DNA of 64,000 nucleotides from Eopsaltria australis (lineage: Eukaryota; Chordata; Aves; Passeriformes; Petroicidae). The position numbers were made by a program, and so were the translations under genes. The notes under the pieces were generated by a model, which saw only the letters and a list, made by a program, of their open reading frames with translations, did no database searches and was not told where the DNA came from. Positions 13,432 to 25,644 of this stretch are shown in pieces; the stretch's first letter is position 1, and the number at the start of each line of letters is the position of its first letter. Where the stretch lies: assembly GCA_034509425.1 (NCBI GenBank), contig JAVTVJ010000371.1:930001-994000 (forward strand), read 5' to 3'.

Positions 13432-14549
13432 TATTGGGTTTGCATGGCAAGGCTTTGGTAGCAAGGGGGCTATAGGGGGCTTCTTTAAGAATCTGCAAGA
13501 AGTTTCCCCTACATACCCAGGAACAAATGGCTCCAAAATGGCTCCAAGGCCAAGGCTGAGCCCATCAGTGACTGTGACAGCTTCTCTGGGACAATGTGCT
13601 TAAAAGGGGGATAAAAAACTGCAGAACAGCAGCAGTAGGAAGGAGTTAGAAGATGTGAGAGAAACAACTTTGCAGGCATCAAGGTCAGTGGAGGAGGAGG
13701 GCAGGAGGTGCTCCAGGCATTGGAGCAGATTCCCCTGCAAACCCTGGTGCAGACCATGGTGAGGCAGGATGTGCACCCACAGCCCATGGAGGTCCACGGT
13801 GGAGCAAAGATCCACCTGCAGCCTGTGGAAGACACCACAGCAGTGCAAGTGGATTGCTGAAGAAGGCTATATCCCCTTGGGAGGCCCGCAATGGAGCAGA
13901 CTCCTGGCATGACCTGTGACCCCAGGGACAGAGAAGCCCAGCCCACACTGGAGCAGGTTTGCTGGCAGGACTCGTGACCCTGTGGGAGATCCACACTGGA
14001 GCAGCCTGTTCCTGAAGGGCTGCACCATGTGGAAGGGACCCATGCTGGAGCAGCTTGTGAAGAACTGTAGCTTGTGGGAAGGACTCACGTTGGAGAAGTT
14101 CATGGAAGGCTGTCTCCCATGGGGGGAGTCCATGCTGGAGTAGGGAAAGAGTGTAAGGAATCCTCCCCCTAAGGAGGAAGGATTGGCGGAAACAACTGTG
14201 ATGATCTGACCTCAGCCTGCATTCCCATCCCCTTGTGTCACTGGAGGGAGGACTTAGAGAAAATCAGGAGTGAAGAGAAACTCAAGAAGAAAGGAGAGGT
14301 GGGGGGAAGGTGTTTTTAAGATTTGGTTATATCTCTCATTATCCTACTTTGATTTGACTTGTAATAAATTATATTAATTTTTCCCAAGTTGAGTTTGTTT
14401 TGCCCATGATGGTAATTGTTGAGTGATCTCTCCCTGTCCTTATCTTGACTCAAGAGTAATAGTTTCTCTCCCCTGTCCAGGTGATGAGGGGAGTGATAGA
14501 GTAGCTTTGGTGGGACCTTACAGGTCAGCCAGGGTCAGCCCATCCCACA
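13432..14549 (+). mobile_element. Solo LTR of an avian endogenous retrovirus (ERVL-like)
   Basis: A segment of about 1,118 bp matches, from memory, a long LTR repeated many times in bird genomes. It opens with 'tattgggtttgcatggcaag' (the usual terminal TG has become TA) and runs through 'ggctgagcccatcagtga'. It has an AATAAA signal at 14363-14368, and then 'agtgatctctccctgtcc', 'tctctcccctgtcc' and a terminal 'agccagggtcagcccat' ending in CA at 14548-14549. The flanks share 'tgga' (13428-13431 and 14550-14553; 'atgga' if one terminal A is shared), which fits a 4-5-bp target-site duplication. No internal gag/pol/env and no second LTR follow, so this is a solo LTR left by LTR-LTR recombination. 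The open frames inside it, up to 161 codons on the minus strand, are incidental. The class (ERVL versus another) is from memory. Confidence 0.88.
13893..14143 (+). repeat. Decayed ~48-bp modular array inside the LTR
   Basis: The heptamer ggagcag, or one-base variants, starts at 13893, 13950, 13998, 14047, 14092 and 14137, a spacing of 57, 48, 49, 45 and 45 bases. Earlier, less regular copies begin at 13722 and 13801. Between them recur 'gtgggag/gtgggaag', 'cat/cacgctgga' and 'gaaggctg/gaactgtag' phrases. This is an imperfect minisatellite built into the LTR, probably in its U3 part. Confidence 0.7.
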
Positions 14550-15089
14550 TGGAACTGGGCTTTTCCTCATTTCACTCTCACAATCCTGTGGTAAACCATT
14601 TCACTTCATCTTTGGTTTAATTAAGGAAAAAAATTTATTGAAAACTCTCATGCTCAGAATGAGAACATATTAATCTTTTGTTCTGAGTAATAAGGTGCAA
14701 AGAAATGTAGTCCTGGCAGGATACTAATTTTTGATGTTGTCAATTAAAAAACTTCTCCTGGTGTTTTGAATGGAAAAATCTCTCAGAAAGTGTTTTTATC
14801 GAAGCACCCAGTTCCAAGTCCTGGATTATTAGGTTAAGCTCCGTCAGCAGAGAGACCAATATAAATGCTTTTCATACCATCTGCCTTGATGCCTTGACAA
14901 AAAAATAAAGAAGAGAAAATACATAAGTCCAAAATTCTCTGATTTTAACCTGTTTCCCTTAAATACAAAGCTGGGAAATTCAGGTCCTAAAAATATAAAA
15001 TGAAAAACACGTGATTACTTTTTATCTTTCCCCAAAACCTTACAGAACATCCCAAATCACCCAGTATTTCCAGGACCTGATTTTTTTTT
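14550..15089. other. Non-coding, nothing recognised
   Basis: AT-rich flank to the right of the LTR. No gene, RNA or repeat signature supported. Confidence 0.5.
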
Positions 15090-15555
15090 ATGTTTTGAAA
15101 TCAGAGAAGCAGCTTTAAGTAAGTATAGGCGCTAGCAAATCATTTGCTCCACTCCCTTTTGCTGTTATGAAGAGAGCTTGTTACAGTCAGTGCATTTTAC
15201 CTGGTGTTTATTAGGAGGCTCCATACAATTACCAGGCTTTAGATTTTCCTCTTTAAAAACAAATTAGGGTGGTGTACAGGGCCCTGCAATATTAGGCAGC
15301 AACTCCAACAGCTAATGATGGAGGACAGTGCCTCGGTGAAGGTGTTAGCAATCCATCTGGCCAATTAAAAGAGTGACTTAGGCAGAGCCCAATATTATTT
15401 CTCAATTATGGTGGCTGTGACATCAAGACTTGAGAAGCAGCGAGATTTGGTGTGAAACAATCAGGTGAATCCATACAGAGAAAAATCAGGGAAGAGCTGC
15501 TGTAATCTCACAGCAGAGAGGAAAGGGAAAACATTATCTGCCAGAGATGTACCTT
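15090..15555. promoter_or_regulatory. Candidate conserved non-coding element (unverified)
   Basis: The segment has the texture typical of vertebrate conserved non-coding DNA: no simple repeats, balanced base content, occasional retained CpGs ('aggcgctagc', 'cctcggtg', 'cagcgaga') and several homeodomain-type cores ('caattacc', 'gctaatgatgg', 'ccaattaaaag', 'tcaattatgg'). This is a visual judgement only; conservation was not measured. Confidence 0.3.
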
Positions 15556-17122
15556 GACTTATCAACGCGAAAGAGGGCTGGAATTCAAAAAACCAAACCA
15601 GCTCAGACATGAAACAGATACTGATAAAGTCTGTCTTCCTATAGATTTGTGATCAAAGCCTGTGAGCAGCAGACAAGAGGAGTACAATTGTCTTCCTCTC
15701 CCACAACAAAGATAATGTTCTCTGTGAGCAGAAGGCAGCCGGTGCTGTGGCTCTTCTGTGCTGGCCAGCCAACTGTCCTCTGCCAAACATGCTCAGCTGA
15801 TAAGTTCTGCTTGTTTTTCCCTCAGCAGGGACACTACTCTGAGTTTTTCTCCTCTCCTTAGATACCCATTCTGTAGAAAGTGAATAATCTTTTCAGTTCT
15901 TTCTGACTCAGCTGAACGATATCAGCACGCTCAACAGCTCCGTACGGGTGTGACACACGGACACAGGGACAGGCAGTCCCACAAACTCAGTGAGATAATT
16001 TGGTAACCAGTACTCCAGGAACCTGAGGTGCTTAAAATCTGAAAGTGGATCCAAACTTGATCTTAAGCCATGCCCAAGGTAAAGAGAGACCAAGGTCTTG
16101 TTCTGTTTCTGCCTTCTCATATGGACCTCTGTGAGGCCTGAACATGCAATCTTTTCTCTTGGGGGTTATTTCTCATGACTGCAGGAACAGGCCAGCAGGA
16201 TTGCCTACTGCTTAATTTGGACATGGATGCTGCACAGGACTACACATATTTCACATCACAGACTCTTTTAAAACTTTTTCTTGTTTTTTTCATGTCTTGC
16301 AGCTTCAAAGGCACCTCACTTGAACTCAGAAGTAAACAAAAACATTTCTTCCTGTCCTTTCCCACCTGAGAGATGATTTCCACCCTCACTTTGAGGAGGT
16401 TAGCACAACCCTTCTTTCTCATAGCCAGTCTCCCATGTCAGCTTTTATTCCTTTCTCTCATCTTTCAGCCATGACAGGGGAAAGAGTTAAAAACCTCGTG
16501 CTGTTTTCTGGCCAGTGCCTTCTTAAGTATGTCACCCCTCCCCACGCACACAGGAGTTGCACTGCCCTCTCCCTGGATGGTTCCACATATCTGTTCTCTG
16601 AAGTTACAGAGATGGGAATGATTTTCCTCAACATGAAATGCTGTATAAAGAGTGTGGGTGGGAAATATGCAGTGTAATGGAACTGAAACCCCATAAGGGA
16701 AATCAACGCAGGCAGCTGCTGATACACTATTTACTTGGATAAATCATCCATTTTTCTCCCGGGCCAGATGACTTGAGGTATCACCTACCCAGGATGGCAA
16801 GTGCAAATATAAATAATAAATAAAACTAACTGAGGAAGAATTCTCCCTGTAATGGGGTTTTGTAGAGAACTAAGTTTCAGTTAAACTTAATCCTTGCTGT
16901 CTTCTGTGTCTCCAGCAGCAGAAACATCTGGTCGGTTTTAGATTCCCCTTGGATTCCCAACTTCAAAGGGAGTTATAAAGAATAACAAATACATGTACTG
17001 GCACTGAAAAAAAAAATTAGAGCAGCAGGAGAGAATGGTAAAATTGTCCTTATTTGACTGCTAGTGACAGGCGCCACAGGCAGAACTGTGAGAAAAAATC
17101 TTAACGGCTCAGGCAAATAAGC

Positions 17123-17147
17123 TTTTTTTTTTTTTTTTTTTTTTTTT
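17123..17147. repeat. Homopolymer T25
   Basis: Uninterrupted run of 25 T between 'aaataagc' and 'aatgactgg'. No linked retrocopy was recognised. Confidence 0.95.
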
Positions 17148-19885
17148 AATGACTGGCTCTCTGTACTAATGACGCAGAAAATCTATGGGATCTGCCCCAT
17201 AATGGCAAGAAGCACATGTGCCAGTGAATATGCACGCAAGGGTATGCAGAAAATAGATTTCAAATCAGATATGTACTAAATAATAGGCAGGAAAGCAGGA
17301 ACTAAATTTTGTTCCCAGCCTTTTCACTGATAATGCCCTGTGTTTACTGCTGGCTAAATAATGCAGGTCCGAATTTTGGCTCTTTAAACTCAGTAGGTCG
17401 TTGTAGAGTATGGCCAGAAACAATGACTGTCACATACACTTTTCAAATCCTACTTCAAAACCTCCAGGAACAGGGGTAGGTAAGCAAACACAGTAACAGA
17501 TGTCTGCAGCTCTCTGTCTTTCCTTTACTCTCTGGTGGCTGGAAAGTGAATGCTATGCTCCTTTCATGAATGCAGCACACCAGCAACTACTTATGACATG
17601 TTTTTGCCCTTATGTGCAGTGAAAAGAAGCATCTAGCTTCACCCTGAGCTTCTGAATCAATGCACTCATGAAATGATCACACCCCATTCCTCACTTCATG
17701 CAATATCAGGATCTCCTTTTTCCATTTATTGTTTACCACTTCAGTCATAGGGTTAATAAAATAAATGTAATACGAAGGATGTGTGAGGATTCAGAGACCT
17801 GTGTGAAGCCTCCTATCTGCTAAATATTAACTCGTGCAGCATGAACATTAACTCTTGTATGAAAGCTGAACTTGTTACCCACTTTCATCAAAACTATAGA
17901 CTCCTAAATGCCTGGCATCAGGTAATGCAAATTTGTAAGATGGGTGCCAGAGAGGAAAATTACAGAATAGGCTTTTGCAAATAGTATTAAAACCACAGCC
18001 ATCCTTCTTTCACCTCCCTTTACAGAGACTCCATAGAATATAAGTTTTGAAAGCAGTCATCGAATAAATTCCAACGATTCCTGAATCAAAGAGACTGATC
18101 AGCTTGTGTATATTTGATGGGACAAGAAAAGCTGTGTTTGGCAAATAAATTATTTGTTACAAATAACTCGTTCAGTTCTGTTGCTGGAGCTGCAACCACA
18201 ACTTTTTTCGTGACCTCATTTTGCCTTATTATGTCATGAGGTAAGCAGCTTCCCATTGTTTCATCCTTAAAGATATTTCAGGATTTCTTAAATGCCTCAC
18301 ATAACAGCAAGATGACATCAAGATTTTTCCATAAATACAGCAATGTCATATTCATATGAAACTTTCAGAAGTTTCAGTTGCAAAAATCTGAAGTTTTGTA
18401 CAATGCAATGACCAAAGGACTTACACACTTCTTCAACAGCCCCCTAACTGAAGGACACTATTCCCAAATTTATTTCTCACTGAATATTAAAAGCCTGTAA
18501 GTGAAGACGCTTTAGCAAACTGCTATAGAGATAGAAATTAGAGAATATACTGTGAAATTTGTCATGCCTGAGACAGGAATCAGCAATTTCTGAAGCTGCT
18601 GCCATATCTCTGTTAAACAGTTGAGTCTGAAAAGGAAACTCAGAAGTAACCTGAATGCACACAGTCAGGAAGACAATTCTGTGGATGGTGTACTGCTAAA
18701 AGCTTTGTGGGAACCATCGGGATAAACTCATTTCTTTTGCTCAAGTTAACTTTTGGGAAAGTCTCTGACTTCTTGACCTGAAGACAGTTGATTCTTGAAA
18801 GGGAGCCTGCCTTCTTAGTTGGGCTTCATTACCTGTGTTGCTAAAATCCTCCTATTACGAACCCTTTTGGAATTATGCTTAAAATTGCCATTTGTCAGCA
18901 AAATGGCTCATTTACCTCTATAAGGAAAGACTGAACAAAAATATCAGGAGATCTCAGGGTTCCCCAAACTTCTACTTCCAGAGGGGATTCCATCACATAA
19001 CACTTAAAACCAAGTTCAGATCAGACATTTTCTAACTTCTGTATTTGCAGCTGTACTGCCAGTGCTGATTTGGGGCTGAAGGCAGCCCAGGCTGCAATAG
19101 CTTGAACAGGAGTTGCGGGTTCTGACAGCATCCAGCGTTGTGAATTGAGAATTTCCAACATGAACTCGATCCCCAGCCTGCTAAAGCCAAGGAGAGAACT
19201 TAGATGAGGCTTAATACACTTTCCAAGGGAACTTCATCTGTTTTCTACAAGAAATGCAGGGATATCAGCTAACAAACACTTCATGAGTTACACGCCAGGA
19301 CTTCTCCAAATATCTTTCCAAATGTTTCTTTACATCCTGTTTATGGCCTGTTACATTCTCCTGTGACCAGGGCTGGTAGACCAGCTCCTACATGGTCTAA
19401 CAGTTTCTCGAGTACCTTTCCTGTGCTCTTACATATCTGCAGGCACCCAGGCACAATGCAGTAATTGAATAGAGCCATTATAAACACAGTTCAATTCCTG
19501 ACCAACCCTCAGCATGCACATATACATTTGCAAAGCATTAATGGCATGCTAAGCTAAAAACAACCATCTCAATAATATCAGCCAGCTAGGCAAGACCTAC
19601 AGATGCTTTCTGTTTGCTTGGGGTATTTTACTGCTTATATTATTATCTTTGTGATGTGTGCTGCTCCACCAGCATGCAGGAAACATTGTGAGCGTGTCCA
19701 CAACATAAACTGTTTTATTTATTTATTTACTGGGGTCTGAGGTGGGGGACCTTTAATTTTTCTACTTTTTAAGGCCTAAATACATTAATATCCCAGCCCT
19801 TCATGTCCGAGACCAGTGCAAAATACATTCTTCAGATTAAATCAGTCTTCTTAAGATTAAATTTAATTTATACTGATATAGTAGG

Positions 19886-19905
19886 TTACATGATTAATCA
19901 TGTAA
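19886..19905. repeat. Perfect 20-bp palindrome
   Basis: The sequence ttacatgattaatcatgtaa is its own reverse complement over 20 bases with no spacer. The centre, TGATTAATCA, carries two overlapping homeodomain-like ATTA cores. It could be a dimeric homeodomain or POU site or a chance AT-rich palindrome. Confidence 0.9.
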
Positions 19906-21112
19906 AAAAATGCTGGTGAATATAGGAGACAGCTGTTGGACAAAGCATACCTTTCTGTCTGTCTTGTCACAGGCCTGTTTACTGAGCAATACTGAACCAA
20001 CAACAGTATTGCCCCAATATATATTACGTAAAGCAGCTTTTCTGTGTCACAAAATACCCCTTTTCTGGTTTGAAAACCAGAAACAATAGGTTAGGTGGTC
20101 AAATGAACAGAAAATAATTTCAATTGGTATTACTTTGTCACCTTCTGTTTGCCTCCAATGGGAGTGAGAACTCCAAAGTTTGCAGAGCCACAACTTCCAC
20201 TGAATGCATGATCAGACACTCACTGATCTATCCCAAACTTACAGAAGGTTGCAGTGCTGACATTCTCAAGGAATACGAGATTGTTGCATCTCTCCAAGCT
20301 CAAGGCAGACAGACCTGAATAACCAAGGTATCACATGAGTGGCTTAAGTAGCTCAGTCCTTCAAAAAATAGGGATCATCACACTGCTCAGACAAGGTCAG
20401 ATGCTTTACATTTTCCAGCAATAGAGCAATTCTTAAGAATATTCTTTGCTTTTAATCTTCACCCTTGCCCTGTTTGTCTGACTTACCCCCCTTATATTCA
20501 TGTTTTTCTTTTGTAGAGTATTCTCACTGAAACAGATTTAGGCCAATCCTGAAGAATTCAAACTTAGACAAAGCAGTAATCTATAAAGTAAAATGCCCCC
20601 AAGGCATCTGCCACATTGTGGCCCTTGACAAGACTGCTGCCAGAAGAATTTCACTATTTAAGTATACAGATTCTACATGAGGAAGAAAAAGAAATAATGT
20701 GCTATGGGTGTTACACAGGACAAAGAAAGATGCAAAGCAATAATCAGAATGCGTTTTTCTAAGGGAAGGTCCCTTTAAAATCAAATCTTGGAAGTAACAA
20801 ATGAAGTGAATATACTAATATTAACTGTATAGGCTTTACACTCACACTATCATTACCTCCAACTGTTTGCTCCCTTTGCAAGCAGCCGGACTCAGACAGG
20901 CACCCAGAATTTGATTCATAACAGCCCACAGAGATGAAGTCAGGAGAGCTGAAATGGTACCAAAGGCTTCCCAATTTGCTGAGCAGAAACACAGAACACA
21001 TTTCCAGGGGAGATCTACATACAGTTGCCGAGATGGGTTCTGGTCAACTGTTACAGAGATAGAAAGTCCCTTGATAACATCAATAGAAGAAGATTTCAGC
21101 ATAGTCTAAGGG

Positions 21113-21375
21113 TGACAGAATTATTTAGATGGGAAAAGACCTCCAGGATCATTTAGTCCAGCCTTTGACTGAACCCCACCACGTCAAGTAAACCACAGCA
21201 TTAAGGGCCACATCCAGTTGATTCTTGAGTGTTTCCAGGGACAGTGGCTCCACCACTTCCCTGGGCAGCCCATCACAATGCTTTACAACCTTTTCAGTGA
21301 AAAAAAATCTTCCTGAGGTCCAACTTGAACCTCCCCTGGCACAGCTTGAGGCCTCCTTCCTCTTGTCCTGTTGGG
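21113..21375 (-). mobile_element. CR1 LINE, 3' end fragment on the minus strand
   Basis: On the plus strand the order 'attatttagatgggaaaaga', 'cctccaggatcatttagtcc', 'ccaccacttccctgggcag', 'cccatcacaatgctttac', 'acctcccctggcacagctt' and 'ttcctcttgtcctg' is the reverse complement of the avian CR1 3' region. The 3' end of the element is at the left, and the octamer tail is largely lost. The element is 5'-truncated to about 260 bp. A T15 run at 21385-21399 follows directly. Confidence 0.9.
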
Positions 21376-23558
21376 TCCTCACACTTTTTTTTTTTTTTTC
21401 ATTAAACAGATTGAGTAGAATTCCGACAAAGCACTCCTTTAAGCACCGCTTAGAAGAACCCAAATATAATCCAACATTTTTGCTTCACAGGATAGCTAGA
21501 CTTTGAAATTTGCTTTTGTTTCACAGTTGAATTAAACAGTGCATTGCAAAGTTACCCATGAAACAAAAATAAAAAATCATTTCAATCAATCGAATGTTGT
21601 TTTGACAAAATAATTTTGTTTTGATTGCTACTCTCAGTTTTGATTTAAATTTTATATTAGAACATAAAATACATTTTTGAAATAAAAGTTTGAAACAAAT
21701 GCATTTCTGTTCCACAAATGCCATAAAGCTTTATCTGGAAATATGAACAGAAAAAACAAATAAGAGTCCTGGAAGTATTTTTTTTTTTTAATGAACTGGT
21801 GTTTCACAAGAAGTGCATACCAGTATGTATTTTTTAGTGCCTCTAGTCCTGACGTTCAGTATGCTTTAGTGACCTTCAGAAGCTTTTGATACCTCTGTGA
21901 AACTACCAATATATCAGTGACAATCTAATTATTAAGAATCCAGCTGATATGCCGTTCTTGTCCAAGAACTGGTGGAGCTCACCAATGTATGGAGGGTAAG
22001 AGGCTTTTCCAGAGAGCCAGTTACGTACCAGCTAACACACATCTTGTTGGGCCAAGTACCATTAATTACTGCTGCTATTTGGGGAAGTATCAGAACCAGT
22101 TCTGAGCAGGATAAAGCAGTGGACTGAGAGTCACAGAGTCCTACTCCTACAGAAGAATCTCAAGTGAGGAGAAATGAGGGGAATGCCTGTTGTTTCTGCT
22201 CTGCCCTTTAACGGTAGAAAAACCTAAGAGCAGTTGTGATTAGTAAGATATTTAACATCTAAAATTCCTTTTTCTTTAACTGTTAGCTTCACCCACTGAG
22301 AAAGCTCTTGATAACTGCTCATACATTTGCAAATTGCTCAAATGCAAAATACCATGAAGCCATGTGAAGCTTGACTGAAACTAGAAGACAAATCTTGGCC
22401 TAAACAGGGAAGAACTGAGGGCTTTCACCCAGATCAGGTAGCAGCTGGAGAGCCAACACATGAAACTGTTCATTTACAAGGACCAGAAGGAGAGCTGGAG
22501 CACAGCTAGGCCTTTGACCACAAGAGCACATCATTCCCAGTCACTCCTGGCTGTTTCAGCATTGAGACACTTACGGGAAGTGACTGTCTCCCATGCCATT
22601 CAGTGAGGGGTTTTTGTAACATGGTCAGAATCTCAGTAAGAACCAAAAAGTTTTTGTTTCTTATAAAGTGAATTTCTGAATTAAATGCTTGGAGAAGAAG
22701 TATTCAAACAACTGTACTGCTTCGTTCCCCCATGAAAGCATTTTTATTCAGAACTTGAACCTGCCTACTACAACATCAGATGCCACACTCGGCAAGGCTG
22801 AGATAGATGAAAATTTGGGAAAAAAGATAGTTGGAATTACCTCACTTGTTTTTTAGGTATTAGATTTGGGGAGAGGTACTTGGGAGGAGATAAGAGTGGC
22901 TAAAATAAAAGGAGTTTTGCTTGCATATCCTCACCAATAGGTTCTTACCACAGGAGAGAAATACAAAGGCTTGTTCAAAAACCTGAACTACAATTACCTC
23001 TAACAGAGCTTTTCCTGCTGCACACCAAGCAGACTGTTAGATTTGTGTTCTGCATACTGGACCCATGTGCTGACACTTTCCACAATCTGAAAGGAGTTGA
23101 AAACTCCCCTTCATCTTGTGTGTGCCTGCAGCAAAAGCTGCCTAACCCTTTCCTAACAGTAAGATTCAGAGGAACTGCCTGAGGAGGTGACTGAATTCTC
23201 ACCCTGCACAAAATGAAAATACAGGTTCAGAGATCAGAGAAAATAAAAAATACCCCAATGCACGTCCGTGCCTCAGCATCCTTATCACTAGCAGTCAGTG
23301 GTCCTCGGGCTTAGATCCACATCAAGTGAAAAAGGTTCCCTCTACAAAACAATGCCTCTTCTGAACGAAGGACTTTCAATCCTTTTACCAGCAGCTTTCC
23401 TCTCCCTTAGCTGGTCTTAGTTATTAAAACAAACAAACAAGAAAACCCCTCCCTCTGCTAAGCATCCTTCCACTCTCCTCTTTTAACTTTCCTTGTCTCT
23501 CCCTTCACGCCTCCCTGGGTTTGTTGTTTTTAAGCCCATGCAGTAACCTGCTCTCTTT

Positions 23559-23562
<4 letters not shown>

Positions 23563-23609
<47 letters not shown>
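23563..23609. repeat. Homopolymer T47
   Basis: An uninterrupted run of 47 T, the longest in the window, set in a pyrimidine-rich context. The exact length may be affected by sequencing or assembly, since runs of this length are error-prone. Confidence 0.9.
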
Positions 23610-25602
23610 CCTTTCTCATTCTGTTTGCTTAAAACTCCCAGCCCCAAAAGCAAATTTGGAGAAAACTGGCTTTCTCTAGTTATCCCATTGTTCTTCTCAG
23701 GCAAGATCTATTTCAGATGTTTCTATTTCAAATATTTAATGACAGACCTATTCATACAAAGACATGCCAACACCACTCCCCTGTCTCTTTGGCATGATGC
23801 AAAGCACAGAAAAAGATTGTCACAAGATAGAAGGACTCTGCTAGTCAATAAAATCAAGTTCTAACTCATAAACAGTATGTAGCAGATTCCATACATTGCC
23901 ACACTTCCCAGAAGCACAGGCCTGACAAAAAGCAGTTTCAAGGGAGACCCCAAGGGCCGGGCTCATCCTTTCAGCACTACCACAGTGGACCTTGGCTGAG
24001 TTCCCTTCCATGAGGATGTGCAGAGAAGCCAAAGACTGTATTGAGCCTTGGAGAGTTAACTTATTTTTGGGGTCTTGTCTTCACTGCAATGTTGTTTGTA
24101 AGTACAATGCTAATGTTGCCCCCAGCACGACTCCCACCCACAACAGAAGCCTCTTGCTCAAGCTAAGTGCTATTTTAACTTGCCTCTTTGGCCTAAAAAC
24201 AGATTAGAAGTGGCAGCCCATGTGTTGTAGTCACCAGTGTCAGTAACACAGTGGGAACTCATCATTTCTCCAGTTATGGGTTTAAAGCACTGATCTAAGA
24301 TCCTACCTTGTAACTGGAATCTGGACTAAAAACACGGAACCCTTATTCCCAGTTATCTGCATTAAGCTCAAACAGGTAGAGGTAATGGTCAGACATTAAT
24401 CTGCTTTTCCTTTCCTCAGTCCTGCAGTATGTTCTGGCAAAGAAATTCTCCAAATTCATAGAAGAAACTGCATGCTCACAAATCAGTGTCAGAGAGAGAA
24501 CCCTTACAAACTGCCGTAACAAACTGGGCCACCACAGCCAAAACAATACCAGTTTTAATCACTTTTACCCACTACCTCTGCCTACCCAGGCTATTGTTTG
24601 GAGTGAGGACGGCTTTTTGCAAGTCCCTTAGAGTCACCATCTGGGAAACGCAGCACAGCTGCACCAACAGGCGACATGAACACAGATTTTAGCTTTGTGT
24701 GAATTGCAGGTCTTACATATACAGTCAAAAGCATTTTAAGGCACAGGTGGCATGTGAGAGCAAGCTAAGTTATCCATACAGTCAGTTGCTTTGTGGCAAC
24801 TCCAACCTCTTGCATATTGACTGTTACCTATGTGATCCTTCTCTTCACTCTAAAAAACTGGCATGAGATGAGCAAATCTAAGTACTGGCAACTAATGCAA
24901 ACCACCACAAAAGTGTCCATATTATCATCTGAACATCTCATGCTCTACTTTATTTACAGTCTCCAGGGCTGTAATCCCAGCTGGTAGTTTTAATTAGTAG
25001 TGAATGTACTTTCACAACAAATTGGACCTTCTCCTTCTTGGGCATCAGAGATCCCTTCCACAGATGACTGTGGATTATGAAGAGACAAGTTTTGGGGATG
25101 TTGGGCAGACAGTTTTCTCATATCACATATCTGAAAAACTAGCATCACTCTCTGGCTCACAAGAGGACTTGGCAGCAAATCAGATTATGACTATCCAGAA
25201 GACTCTTCCCTCAGTGTCAAGAGTAGTAAGACATATAATGGAAACTTGCAACAAAGCATAAATAATTCTATTTAGAAGTCAATACAAAATTGTGGACTAC
25301 AAGGCCAGCTGCAGGGGCTGTCTTTTTCTTGTGAGTTTTGAGCCAAAACATGGGATAACACAGCAAGCACCATCAGAGTATGTAAATATCTACTGTCTTG
25401 CTTTTTCCCAGTCTGTAGCCATTAGCGAATGCCTGACTACAAAACTGCAAGTGCAGTAGGGTTTTAACAGCCTTTTTCCTCTCCTCACTCTGGGATTTTT
25501 CCTTTCTTGGCTGTAACTAGTTGCAACCAGTTGTGAATAAGTCGTTATCCCTCTGTGCAACTCACAGCAACTAAAAGAAACCAGTGTCATTATGCAATTT
25601 TG

Positions 25603-25644
25603 AAAAAAAAAAAAAAAGAAAAAGAAAAAAGAAAAAAAAGAAAA
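25603..25644. repeat. A-rich low-complexity block
   Basis: A15 followed by units of the type GAAAA/GAAAAAA. This looks like an expanded and mutated poly(A) stretch. No retroposed sequence was recognised to its left. Confidence 0.85.

Larger units (their letters stand above)
15556..21112. other. Non-coding, one long T tract and one palindrome
   Basis: About 5.5 kb with no gene. It contains T25 at 17123-17147, a 7-bp inverted repeat ('acctcat' 18213-18219 / 'atgaggt' 18236-18242) and a perfect 20-bp palindrome at 19886-19905. Small open frames (such as 15649-15861, 16458-16727 and 20842-21102) show no recognised product. No interspersed repeat was identified with confidence. Confidence 0.5.

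Noticed and set aside
13509..13994. 161-codon minus frame and overlapping frames of 82 to 103 codons
   Set aside because: All lie within the solo LTR and reflect its GC-rich modular sequence. They do not correspond to retroviral genes, which would lie outside the LTR.
21400..21500. Extension of the 21.1-kb CR1 to the right of the T15 run
   Set aside because: The sequence beyond the T run does not follow the CR1 order.
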